DNA from: Nocardia abscessus NBRC 100374
Lineage (GTDB): Bacteria; Actinomycetota; Actinomycetes; Mycobacteriales; Mycobacteriaceae
Length of the DNA stretch: 64,000 nucleotides
NCBI RefSeq assembly: GCF_000308455.1
Contig: NZ_BAFP01000109.1
Location: 62,001-126,000 of the forward strand
Reading direction: 5' to 3'
The notes beneath the pieces are model-generated. The model did no database searches. It was not told the origin of the DNA and worked only from the letters and a program-made list of their open reading frames with translations. Shown here piece after piece: positions 42,807 through 50,783 of the stretch. The stretch's first letter is position 1; every line of letters begins with the position of its first letter. A program made the translations under genes and the position numbers.

Positions 42807-44001
42807 GTCGGAACTCCTTGTCATGCCGAGACAATCGAAGCGATGGCTTGCGGTGTTCGGGTGGTGTGGTGCAGCCGGGCAGGCGCAGGCCGGGGCTGGC
42901 GGTGCGCGAGCGCGCCCGCACCACCGGCAGCCCGTAGCGAGCGGCGTCGGCGGGCAGATGCCACAACGCGGCCACCTCGGCCGCAGTGGCGACGAACGCG
43001 CGGCCGGGCCGCCGCACCGACACCCGATACACGCGGTCGCGGGTGCGGTGGGTGACCAGACCACCGCTCTCGGCGCAATCGGCGATGGCGTCGAATCCAC
43101 CCGCGATCGAAGCGAGCAGCGCCCGCCCGTGCGGCAACGGCTCCGCACTGCTCACCCCGACTCGCAGCGTCGCCGTCAAGTGCGGTCCCGCCGCTTGTTT
43201 GGCGTGCTGCGCCTGTTGCCGTGCAGCGGCCAGCGGCGACAACGCGGGGGCCGGGCCGGTGCGGGCAGGCGTGGTGTGGGTGCCGGAGATCGCGAACCGC
43301 GCCAGGGCCAGCAGTTCCGACAGTCCCGCACCCAGTGCCTTGCTCACCAGCCGGGGCGCGGTGCGGCGGTAGTAGGTGCCCAGCACCAGTTGCACGAACC
43401 CCGTCTGTCCCTCGGCGCGTGCGCACAGTCGTTCCAGCACACCGCCGAGCGGGTCCGCCGCCCCCGCCCGTGTGGTGCGGCCGGTGGCACGGGGCTCGAT
43501 CCAAGGAGCCCAGACGCCGTTACGGGCGGTGACCTCCACAGCCACCACCCGACGATCACACGCCAGGCTTGGAGCGGCGGTGGGGGTGACGACCGCGCCC
43601 GGCCAAGCCCCCGTGATCGCCGCCGCCATCTGCGCGCGATCCACCCCGGGCGGCACCCACACCCCGATCTGCGCGCCCTGAGCGTCCGCGTGGATTTCCA
43701 GCACGATATGCCGGGCACGCACACCGAAACGCCGGGTGCGGTGCAGAACGCCGGCCACCCGGCGGGCGAACACGCCGGCATCCCCGGCCACGGTCGCGGG
43801 AGTCTCGATCCGCAACCACACCGCACCGGCCGCCTCACGCTCCCGCCAGCGCCGCACCCACCGCCGCGCCACCCAGCACACGAGTACCACAGCCAGCGCA
43901 CCCACGATCAACAGCTGCCAGCGCACCATCACCACCCGCGCGAGCACACCGAACACCTCACGCGGATCGAACAAATGACCAGTGAGAAGTTTCGCAATCA
44001 A
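42796..44001 (-). CDS. Membrane protein of the transfer operon
   Basis: A 401-residue protein. A TTG start at 44001 is chosen because GAGAGGG lies about 8 bases upstream and the longer frame would run back through a terminator hairpin. One strong membrane segment lies at about 28-46 (QLLIVGALAVVLVCWVA), followed by a basic stop-transfer (RRWVRRWRERE). The large remaining part (~350 residues) is alpha/beta: RFGVRARHIVLEIHADAQGA, IGVWVPPGVDRAQMAAAITG, TGFVQLVLGTYYRR. Genes like this precede TraD-like ATPases in many actinobacterial elements and probably form part of the transfer channel. Its stop overlaps the ATPase start. Confidence 0.75.
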   Translation of the reverse strand: MIAKLLTGHLFDPREVFGVLARVVMVRWQLLIVGALAVVLVCWVARRWVRRWREREAAGAVWLRIETPATVAGDAGVFARRVAGVLHRTRRFGVRARHIVLEIHADAQGAQIGVWVPPGVDRAQMAAAITGAWPGAVVTPTAAPSLACDRRVVAVEVTARNGVWAPWIEPRATGRTTRAGAADPLGGVLERLCARAEGQTGFVQLVLGTYYRRTAPRLVSKALGAGLSELLALARFAISGTHTTPARTGPAPALSPLAAARQQAQHAKQAAGPHLTATLRVGVSSAEPLPHGRALLASIAGGFDAIADCAESGGLVTHRTRDRVYRVSVRRPGRAFVATAAEVAALWHLPADAARYGLPVVRARSRTASPGLRLPGCTTPPEHRKPSLRLSRHDKEFRHGH

Positions 44002-44035
44002 CTTCAGGCCCTCTCGAATTCGTGGGACTGGGAGT

Positions 44036-44068
44036 GTGCCGGGCGGTGGGAATCCCACCGCCCGGCAC
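44036..44068 (-). terminator. Terminator hairpin between element genes
   Basis: GTGCCGGGCGGTGGG, loop AAT, and its complement: a perfect 15-bp stem between the hypothetical gene (stop at 44078) and the transfer membrane-protein gene. With no U run, it may attenuate rather than stop transcription into the transfer operon. Confidence 0.65.
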
Positions 44069-44077
44069 ACCCGACGA

Positions 44078-44725
44078 TCAGGCGGCGTCCTCCCGATCGA
44101 TCGCGGTCACGGTGAACACCTCACCGCCGCAGGAACCACGCTCTAGCTCGCTGTGCAGGTGCCCGGCACACACCGCCACCGCGTACCCGTCGCAGCTGAG
44201 CACGGCCACCGCCGGTTGCTGGCAGTGCCGCAACCGGTGAAAGGTGGTGTCTTGACCGTAGAGTTCGTGGCCTTGCGCGTCGCAGTACCAGCCCGGCACG
44301 ATCCCCCGGTGACTGAGCGTGTCCCCGTGCTCGGGGCACCCCGACCACGGAATCTCACAGCCACCCGGCACCGGCTCGAGATCCTCCGGTGTCAGCTGAG
44401 CCAACAACGCCAGCCGCAACAACGCCCGGCCATCCGGGTCCAGCAACCCGGCCACATTCGGCGGCACCGGGGCTTGCTCGATCTGTCCAAGCTCGTGCAG
44501 CCGCCCTTCGGCCACATCCAGCCACCGCGCACCCAGCCCCGGAATCTCACGGCGCAGCCAACCGGCCCGGTCGTGGCCGGAACCGAAGGGAGCGTTGTAG
44601 TACGGCGATACCGACATGACATCCTCCTGAAAACCGTGGGCACAGTTCAACTCCGGCCGAAGCAACGGCAAGCGACGCCGATTGGCGTCGTCGGTGCCGG
44701 GGGCCGGGTTCGTGTTGTCGTCCAT
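44078..44725 (-). CDS. Hypothetical element protein with Cys/His-rich C-terminus
   Basis: A 215-residue protein. GGAGAGG precedes ATG 44725. The N-terminal third is polar and disordered; the middle is helical (PGLGARWLDVAEGRLHELGQ, DGRALLRLALLAQLTPEDLE). The C-terminal third has Cys and His spaced like a zinc site: GCEIPWSGCPEHGDTLSHRG, WYCDAQGHELYG, HRLRHCQQ, LSCDGYAVAVCAGHLHSE. It is the first gene upstream of the transfer operon and separated from it by a hairpin. Function not recognised; a DNA- or protein-binding role is a guess. Confidence 0.65.
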   Translation of the reverse strand: MDDNTNPAPGTDDANRRRLPLLRPELNCAHGFQEDVMSVSPYYNAPFGSGHDRAGWLRREIPGLGARWLDVAEGRLHELGQIEQAPVPPNVAGLLDPDGRALLRLALLAQLTPEDLEPVPGGCEIPWSGCPEHGDTLSHRGIVPGWYCDAQGHELYGQDTTFHRLRHCQQPAVAVLSCDGYAVAVCAGHLHSELERGSCGGEVFTVTAIDREDAA

Positions 44726-45265
44726 GACGACCTCTCCGAATCCTGTGGATAGCCATCCGCCGCAGCACGGCACGCCGACGGGCCGCCTACCGGGGGACAG
44801 TTGGACAAAAGAGAATCAGCGGCCAGCGCTCCCGGCAGGCGCTCGAAACGCCCCGCGCGCAGAGCATCACGCACCTGTAAGAACCTGACCACTCACCACC
44901 AGGACACTCGACTCCCGACAATCCTCGAGGATCGCACGTCGGGCCGGTCAACCGGTGACCCCAGCTTGACGCGCCAACACTGATCGCATACCGTCCGCTA
45001 ACATTCTGGGGAGGTCGATGCGTTGAGCCGTCACAGCTGAACATTCCAGGCTACCCCACTCACCCCCCATGTCAACCCCCAATTTTTCCGTGCATCGATC
45101 GTGCCGGTAGCCAACGTGATTGGGCGGTGGGCAAAGAAGAAGAGAGCCCTGGTCAGGGGCTCTTTTTCATTTCGATGTCCGGCGTCCTTCGCTGCGCCAA
45201 CAAGGAAGGTCGCGGCCAGTACTAGCCAACATTAGCTCCATGCTCGAAGCATGTCGCCAACCAGC
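44726..45265. other. Intergenic region of the element, with one terminator
   Basis: About 540 bases between two minus-strand gene groups. It holds a hairpin at 45143-45167 and must contain the promoter for the genes from 44725 leftwards. The stretch 45040-45120 is less GC-rich. No gene is supported. Confidence 0.45.
45143..45167. terminator. Rho-independent terminator after the SLOG-like gene
   Basis: AGAGCCC and GGGCTCT form a 7-bp stem with a 7-base loop, followed by TTTT on the plus strand; on the minus strand CTTCTTCTTT follows. It lies 100 bases past the stop of the SLOG-like gene and may act in both directions. Confidence 0.6.
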
Positions 45266-45745
45266 TCAGTCCCGTTGTGCACCTGGGGGCCACACCACTG
45301 TGACCGGCATCCCTCGTTCTCGTGCCACAGCTACTACATCGGCCGTACCGCCGTACCCCCGCGCTGGCAAGCCGTCCCACACCGCGATCAGTTCGTCGGC
45401 CTCCTCCAGCATTCGCACGCTCCCGGCCTGGTGTGCTTCGGAGTTGGACTCATCGCGATCGAGCGCGATCACTTCCGCTGCCGCAGAAGTCAATTCGTCA
45501 TATAGCGCATGATGCTCGTGCGGCAAACTCTCACGATACTTCCGAGCTGGCACCACGACGATCAATGAACCGCCAACGTCGAGCACGGCGCTTGCGAACA
45601 AGCTGTCTGGCCCATCTGCAATGCAGCTCACACCCACCAGTTCGCCATCCGCACGAGCGGAGACGTTCGACCGCAACTCAGCATGGATGAGCGCCGTCGT
45701 GTCTGGGGGGAGTCCTCGATGGCCGGTGATAGCCACCCTTGTCAT
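45266..45745 (-). CDS. SLOG-like Rossmann-fold nucleotide-binding protein
   Basis: A 159-residue single-domain protein. TRVAITGHRGLPPDTTALIH opens as in DprA/LOG-like (SLOG) folds; GVSCIADGPDSLFASAVLDV GGSLIVVVPA (two parts) and LIAVWDGLPARGYGGTADVV ending with ARERGMPVTVVWP complete a Rossmann fold. Family members bind or sense nucleotides or their derivatives, and some act in defence or stress systems. ATG 45745 overlaps the stop of the XRE-TPR gene by 4 bp (ATGA), so it is translationally coupled to a regulator. Its ligand is unknown. Confidence 0.75.
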   Translation of the reverse strand: MTRVAITGHRGLPPDTTALIHAELRSNVSARADGELVGVSCIADGPDSLFASAVLDVGGSLIVVVPARKYRESLPHEHHALYDELTSAAAEVIALDRDESNSEAHQAGSVRMLEEADELIAVWDGLPARGYGGTADVVAVARERGMPVTVVWPPGAQRD

Positions 45746-46989
45746 AGTTCATCCCGTCCATAGAGTGTGGCCAGCGCATCATCCAGCCGTCGCGCCTCCG
45801 AAGTCTTGGCCGGGAGGCTAGCCCGGAAATCTCGAGTTCGCCTGGTGATTCGTTCGCTTCGGTGACTCAGACCCACAGCCAGCGCTTGCGCAGCTATCGC
45901 GCATCCGGCCTCGATGTCTCCAGCTCGTGCCAACACATGCGCGTGCTCCACCTGCGCGAGCGCCCGCGGCTTGGCTGCGTTCAACGACGGCTCGGCCGCC
46001 GTGAATGCAGCACGTGCCGCGCGGAAGTCGCCGAGTCGCGCAAGCGTGCTCGCTTGATAGCGGGCCGCCTTGGCCTCGTCGAACACGAACACCCATGGCC
46101 ATTGCGGTTCGCCCCGTTGACGACCCGCCAGCTGTTCTGCGCGACGCAAAGCGTCCATCGCGCTTCTGCGGTCTCCGGTCGCCGCATGCGCTACCGCCAG
46201 CAGCGACGTCAGCCACGCTTGAGCACTGTCGGGCGCGTCCGTTCCCAGCTGGGCTGAGGCAGTACGCAGTAATCCCAGTCCTGCGCGGGCGTCGCCGCTC
46301 TCTACGGCATAGTGCCCCAGGCTGGCGGTCATGTAGGAGACCAGAAGCGGATGGTGCGTACGCTCAGCATGGCTGACGGCTTCCCTGTACCGTCGTCGTG
46401 CTGCGGCGTCATCCCCACGGTCGGCGGCAAGCCACGCCGCCAGACCGGCTACTTCCGATAAGACGCGGAATCCTGCGGACGTACGCAGCCGGTCACGAAC
46501 GATGCCCGAAACCAAGCTCAGATGGGCTTCGACAGCGGGTTGAAGACGATCGGAGGGCACCGAAGATTCCATGCGTCGGTAGTGCGTGGTCGGACCGGCG
46601 ATAGCCTCGGCTAGTTCGCTATCGCTTGGTGCTGAATTAGCCAAGACAGCACCGGTGCTCATCGCCACCGCAGTCTTGAGGAACTGTTTGCGGTTCACGT
46701 CGTCATCACCCGACGAAGTTCGGTGCCTGCTGAACCCGAGTTCGGCATCCGTCGCGACATTCAGAACCGCTCGCAGTGCCGCTCGGTAGTGCTCTCGCGG
46801 CCATGTTGTTTCGCCTCGCTCCCACTTGCCGACGTGCCGTTCGTCCACGGCACCCTGCTTGTTGGTTGCCCGGAAAACGTGGTCGTTAACTGCATCGGCG
46901 AGTTCTTGTCGAGTCATCGAACGGCCAGGCGATCCGGGCGATTCAACCCGCAACCGCGCCTCTACCAATAGGTCGTTCCGTCCGGTCAC
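45742..46989 (-). CDS. XRE-type regulator with TPR-like repeats
   Basis: A 415-residue protein from GTG 46989, with AGAGAGG about 10 bases upstream. Residues 1-75 form a helix-turn-helix of the XRE type, in the style MTRQELADAVNDHVFRATNK, DERHVGKWERGETTWPREHY. The rest is helical repeats (GFRVLSEVAGLAAWLAADRG, ARRRYREAVSHAERTHHPLL, GHYAVESGDARAGLGLLRTA and so on), as in tetratricopeptide regulators of actinobacteria. It forms a coupled pair with the downstream SLOG-like gene. This layout is widespread in Streptomyces and relatives, without a settled function. GC is slightly lower than in the neighbours. Confidence 0.82.
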   Translation of the reverse strand: MTGRNDLLVEARLRVESPGSPGRSMTRQELADAVNDHVFRATNKQGAVDERHVGKWERGETTWPREHYRAALRAVLNVATDAELGFSRHRTSSGDDDVNRKQFLKTAVAMSTGAVLANSAPSDSELAEAIAGPTTHYRRMESSVPSDRLQPAVEAHLSLVSGIVRDRLRTSAGFRVLSEVAGLAAWLAADRGDDAAARRRYREAVSHAERTHHPLLVSYMTASLGHYAVESGDARAGLGLLRTASAQLGTDAPDSAQAWLTSLLAVAHAATGDRRSAMDALRRAEQLAGRQRGEPQWPWVFVFDEAKAARYQASTLARLGDFRAARAAFTAAEPSLNAAKPRALAQVEHAHVLARAGDIEAGCAIAAQALAVGLSHRSERITRRTRDFRASLPAKTSEARRLDDALATLYGRDEL

Positions 46990-47252
46990 GGGACTTTGGC
47001 CTCTCTGCTGGACCTCTTCCGAGCATAAGCTCAACCAAAGTGCAGGGCTAACGTTCCCACAACTTTCCCACGTTCTTCCCCCTCATGCGCCGTCGATCTA
47101 GCGGGCCAGAAACGACACCGTAGACATCAGCCCCGACGCCGGGTGTCGCCGGTACCCCCATCCCGGCACGGCAGTTTGCCCGATGATGCGCAGACCGCCG
47201 GTTCGGCCTCGGCGTCGGGTGCACACCAACGCATCGAGCAGGGGAGCCGTTC

Positions 47253-47741
47253 GTGGATTCATCGAAACAACCTGGGCACACACCGTTGTCGGTGTGTCAC
47301 TTCTACCGGCGAGTGTGTGATCTGCCCGCCGAGGTTCACCCGCCGCATCTGGGGCGGATCACGCTGCGTGCGGGCCGGGTGTGCGGGTTGATGATGCCCG
47401 CCTTCATCGGCGCGGAGGTCAAAGCGTGGATGCACCGCCACGACCACCGTGTGGGACCGATCTTGACCCACCCGCGCTATCAGCGTTGGACGTTCCTGAC
47501 ACGCCCCGACCTGCCAACCGACGTCCGGCTGTATGCGGAGCTGTCACGGCTGAACGTGTCCATCCTCGGTGCCGGAGGCAGCATCAGCTTGCCCGGACCT
47601 GGACAGCGCCCCGGCTTGTTCCGGGCGTGGGTACATCCGCCCCGCGACCCCTACCGCCCGCCGGGGCGACTTGTGGTCGAGGCGATCCGGGGATGCGCCG
47701 CCCAGCACGCGCGACAGCGACGGGCGATGGCGTATGCCTGA
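47253..47741 (+). CDS. Hypothetical element protein, first of an overlapping gene series
   Basis: A 162-residue protein from a GTG with AGGGGAG upstream. LSVCHFYRRVCDLPAEVHPP, FIGAEVKAWMHRHDHRVGPI and RYQRWTFLTRPDLPTDVRLY AELSRLNVSILGAGG (two parts) suggest an alpha/beta fold; FRAWVHPPRDPYRPPGRLVV follows. The WTFLT...ILGAGGSISLPG rhythm faintly recalls primase-polymerase (Prim-Pol) fragments, which I treat as a weak hint only. It is divergent from the XRE-TPR gene and overlaps the next gene by 8 bp. Confidence 0.6.
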   Translation: MDSSKQPGHTPLSVCHFYRRVCDLPAEVHPPHLGRITLRAGRVCGLMMPAFIGAEVKAWMHRHDHRVGPILTHPRYQRWTFLTRPDLPTDVRLYAELSRLNVSILGAGGSISLPGPGQRPGLFRAWVHPPRDPYRPPGRLVVEAIRGCAAQHARQRRAMAYA

Positions 47742-48072
47742 GCACCGCAGCACGGCCACAATGCCATTCGGGTGCGGCCCAGGCTGCGACCCCTGGATCA
47801 CCGTCGAACAGTGCGGCCTGTTCACCTTCGACCAGCAGACCGGCGAAGTGTTGTCGGTGAAGTGCCCGTCCATGAATTGCTTCGGGCAGATGGTGAAAGT
47901 CGTCAACGGCCGCATGACCGACCACGACTCCCCGATGGACATCGCACTCGGCGGCCAGAAATGCCCATGGATCGGTATCCGCATCGTGTTCGACACCACC
48001 CGCTATCCCGACCTCGCCACCAAGCCCGCCCCGCCGCCACCACCACCACGGCAGCCACAGGCCGGGCGATGA
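47734..48072 (+). CDS. Hypothetical cysteine-containing element protein
   Basis: A 112-residue protein whose ATG lies inside the end of the previous gene (8-bp overlap). Five of its six cysteines fall in short clusters (FGCGPGCDPW, VKCPSMNCFG) plus GQKCPWIGI, and the sixth is in VEQCGLFTF. This suggests a metal-binding domain. The C-terminus is a proline-rich tail (PAPPPPPPRQP). Its stop overlaps the next start (ATGA). Family not recognised. Confidence 0.6.
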   Translation: MPEHRSTATMPFGCGPGCDPWITVEQCGLFTFDQQTGEVLSVKCPSMNCFGQMVKVVNGRMTDHDSPMDIALGGQKCPWIGIRIVFDTTRYPDLATKPAPPPPPPRQPQAGR

Positions 48073-48383
48073 CCGATGACCAGGACGCCGAACGCTCCGC
48101 CGCCGAACTCGACGTCCTGACCGACGTCATCGGCACCCTCGTGACCGCCACTACGGACGCGGTGCGGGACGGGATGACCGACACCACCCGTATTCGCGTG
48201 ATGGCGATGGTCATCTTCGAACTGATCAGCAGCGCCCGCACCGCCGCCGGGCCGCACACCGGACGCCTGTATGCCGCACCGGTACTCGATCCGATCATCG
48301 ACAACATTCCCGCCGCCGACGACATCACCTTCCTGGACCTGTTGATCCCCGCGATCATCGGCCAGCACATCAACAACACCTGA
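48069..48383 (+). CDS. Hypothetical helical element protein
   Basis: A 104-residue acidic, mostly helical protein. Its ATG overlaps the previous stop. AELDVLTDVIGTLVTATTDA and RIRVMAMVIFELISSARTAA form amphipathic helices; the C-terminus is hydrophobic (DITFLDLLIPAIIGQHI). It has no cysteine and no motif I recognise. It is the third gene of an overlapping set with the two upstream. Confidence 0.6.
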   Translation: MTDDQDAERSAAELDVLTDVIGTLVTATTDAVRDGMTDTTRIRVMAMVIFELISSARTAAGPHTGRLYAAPVLDPIIDNIPAADDITFLDLLIPAIIGQHINNT

Positions 48384-48641
48384 CCACCCAGACCGCCCCG
48401 CTCGGACGCGCCTCCCCTGCCCCCTTTGCACCACAGGGGAAGCGTGCACGTGCCGGGGCACCCGAAAGGGCGAAGGCTGCGCGGACGGGACTGCACATCG
48501 GTGTGCCCAACCGAACCCCCCGCCAGCCTTCCCCCCGCACCGCCTCAAACACACTGAGCGACAAGGTTATTCGCTACCCGTGTGACTCCCTTTCACGGAA
48601 GGTCCGCCTATGCACACTCCCAGCACGAAGCGGGGTATGTG

Positions 48642-48851
48642 ATGACATCCCCGCTACCGAATGAACCGGATGTGCACCTGGTCGTGCGGATGCGCGGCTA
48701 CCACCTGCACTACGTCGCATGCCTCACTGCCGCTTTGATCTTCGTCCAGGACGAAGGGGTCCGGCACCGCACAGACGGCGTGTCCGTCGCCGGTGACGCA
48801 CCCGACCACTTACCGAGGTTGCCCGGGGAACGGCTGTATGTAGAGCGATGA
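48642..48851 (+). CDS. Small hypothetical element protein
   Basis: A 69-residue protein. ATG 48642 is preceded by GCGGGGTATGTG, a weak ribosome-binding site; an in-frame GTG at 48582 is an alternative. It contains DVHLVVRMRGYHLHYVACLT, an amphipathic beta/alpha pattern, then an acidic polar tail. A 258-base gap without features separates it from the gene upstream. Its stop overlaps an ATG at 48848 in the frame of the next gene. Confidence 0.45.
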   Translation: MTSPLPNEPDVHLVVRMRGYHLHYVACLTAALIFVQDEGVRHRTDGVSVAGDAPDHLPRLPGERLYVER

Positions 48852-48985
48852 TGACTCCGGTCCGGGCATCCGACGACTACGACACCCACCCCGGCCGCCG
48901 CTTGCCCGGTGACGTGTGCGGGCGCGAAACTGACTGCTCAAACCCGCGATACCCGTACAGCCAACATGAGGGGAAGGCCCGGCCA

Positions 48986-49465
48986 GTGGACGACGAACAG
49001 ATCGGTTTCGATATCGAATTCGATGACAAAACCCAAGCATTCCTTGATTGGGTTGCGCCCGAACGCATGGAATCAGGGGTGCGCGAATTTCTCGCGGCCA
49101 CGGTTCCGGATATGGCGGATGATGCGGCCTGGTGGAAGCCGCCACTTTCGACCCGGATCATGGAAGCGGCGAAACGGTTGTTCGGCGAGCCCGGATTGAT
49201 TGCTACCGAAAACCGCGAACTTGCGGACGGGTTTATCCGATTCCTGGGCGAATGCTATGTGCGGCGTGGCGGCCTGCAATGGACGAACCGGCCCGAATGG
49301 GGTCCGCCGCTTTATACCGATTTCGGCCCAGCTGTGCAGGGTGACGATACCCGCAGCATGGTCGCGATCGCGCAAGACCTGGCCGACAGCGACGGCCCCA
49401 GATTGATCGAATACAACATTTCCGAGGCTGTACGCCAAACACGGAAATCGCGCACTATCACATAA
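48986..49465 (+). CDS. Hypothetical acidic protein of the element's two-gene cargo
   Basis: A 159-residue acidic, soluble protein. GTG 48986 is preferred because GAGGGGAAGG lies 8 bases upstream; ATG 48848 in the same frame, overlapping the previous stop, is an alternative with a poorly conserved-looking extra 46 residues. IGFDIEFDDKTQAFLDWVAP, LSTRIMEAAKRLFGEPGLIA and NRELADGFIRFLGECYVRRG suggest a compact alpha/beta fold, like immunity or SUKH-like proteins in size and charge. It lies 37 bases before a larger gene that may encode its partner. Family not recognised. Confidence 0.6.
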   Translation: MDDEQIGFDIEFDDKTQAFLDWVAPERMESGVREFLAATVPDMADDAAWWKPPLSTRIMEAAKRLFGEPGLIATENRELADGFIRFLGECYVRRGGLQWTNRPEWGPPLYTDFGPAVQGDDTRSMVAIAQDLADSDGPRLIEYNISEAVRQTRKSRTIT

Positions 49466-49502
49466 TGACCTGAATTTCTTTGCGTAACGGGGGTGGGCAT
49501 CC

Positions 49503-50585
49503 GTGCCCGATGAATACGACGCCATCCGTAAGAGCTTGTCCAGGTACGAACTTGGTTTGTACTTCGAACTAGGCAGAGCGCACGAGCGGGGAGAGACCCC
49601 GGAAAAAGGTTGGGTTCGCCAGTTCAGGATAGTGACTGATCGAGGCGCGCGAATCTTGGATTCGGCTCGAACCCAGGGCCGAGGCGTCCAAGGGGTCGAA
49701 CGCAAATCGGGTCGCATCAACGAGGCAGATGCCCGCGCTCAACTACGCAAGGAACGAGACGGACTCAAGTCCGGCCAGATCACTCATTCCCGATGGGAAA
49801 CAGTGGCCGGTGAAACGATTCCGGACAAAGTCCGCGAAGACCTGCGAGACATGGCCCGTGATTTCGGTGACAAATTTCAGCACGTGATAATTTCTCGCGC
49901 CGACGCACTCCGCGCAATGCAGCTCGGCCAATCGCTGGCATCTCAGCAATTGGAGCTGATCCGGCCGTACGAACTGAACCGAGCCGACCGAGCGCGGGAA
50001 CGGCTGGCGAAGATACGCGAGATTGTGCGGGCACAAGAGCGTGCCGAAAAGTTCCGGAAGGTGCAGCAGTTCCGGGAAGCCGCTGCGCGTGGCCGGGCGG
50101 ATGCTCCGCAGCAGGCCGAACGCGACCGGCAGGCCCGAGCAGAAGAGGCCGGGCGGGCCAGGCAAGCACGCCAGACGCCGGAAACTGAGCGGGCGCGGGT
50201 GGAACGGGAGGCGGCCGAACGGGTCGCGCGGGAATTCCCGCCACCCAGCCAGTACCCGCAACGGGAAGCCGCCGACGCTGGAGAACAAACGGCCCGAGAA
50301 GCCGCCGACGCCGCCAGGGCGGAGCGTGCCGCAGCCGAGGCACGCGCGGCATCCGAGAAGGAACGCGAGGCTTCCTTGCAGGAGCTGAACAAGGCGCGGA
50401 ACGCGGCGTTCAAGGAGTTGGACGAGAAAGGGCGTCTGTCGGAGGTGGAAAAAGTTCTCTGGCTTGGGCAGGCGCAGCACCCACTAGCAGCGGTGAGACA
50501 GCCGCCTGGTTCTGCGCCGAGCGTTGTTCGTGGCGGCACCGGACAAGGACAGGAACGCTCACGCGGACTATCCCGCGAACAATAG
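49503..50585 (+). CDS. Large hypothetical protein: N-terminal nuclease-like domain plus long charged coiled coil
   Basis: A 360-residue protein from GTG 49503. Residues 1-150 form a compact domain: YELGLYFELGRAHERGETPE, WVRQFRIVTDRGARILDSAR, GVQGVERKSGRINEADARAQ, SRWETVAGETIPDKVREDLR. Asp53 followed by Glu66-x-Lys68 has the spacing of a PD-(D/E)XK nuclease site; this is my inference. Residues about 160-320 are an Arg/Glu/Ala-rich coiled coil, and the tail is disordered. There is no signal peptide or membrane segment. It is cotranscribed with the acidic protein upstream and sits at the right end of the element, where cargo usually lies. Function not known. Confidence 0.65.
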   Translation: MPDEYDAIRKSLSRYELGLYFELGRAHERGETPEKGWVRQFRIVTDRGARILDSARTQGRGVQGVERKSGRINEADARAQLRKERDGLKSGQITHSRWETVAGETIPDKVREDLRDMARDFGDKFQHVIISRADALRAMQLGQSLASQQLELIRPYELNRADRARERLAKIREIVRAQERAEKFRKVQQFREAAARGRADAPQQAERDRQARAEEAGRARQARQTPETERARVEREAAERVAREFPPPSQYPQREAADAGEQTAREAADAARAERAAAEARAASEKEREASLQELNKARNAAFKELDEKGRLSEVEKVLWLGQAQHPLAAVRQPPGSAPSVVRGGTGQGQERSRGLSREQ

Positions 50586-50783
50586 CCATCCGCGCTCGAT
50601 CGGCTCACAGTGCGGTCGCCCGCTGGTTGGGGATGGTTCGGGTCGCACGCTGGGTTGTGCGGCAGCAGTGCCAGCCCTTAGCGTCCGCTCGTCCTCCGGG
50701 GGCTTGCCACCCAACCCTGCCGGTCCGCCAGGCATCCCGCCCGACCTCCAAGCCCCAACCGGATCGGCCCAAGGCGCGCGCCT

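Noticed and set aside
41265..43148. A longer start for the transfer ATPase reaching 43148
   Set aside because: The extension lies fully within the upstream membrane-protein gene and is low-complexity; ATG 42806 has a proper AAGGAG site.
48384..48641. Origin-like or small-RNA element in this gap
   Set aside because: No iterons, strong hairpin or conserved box could be identified by eye.
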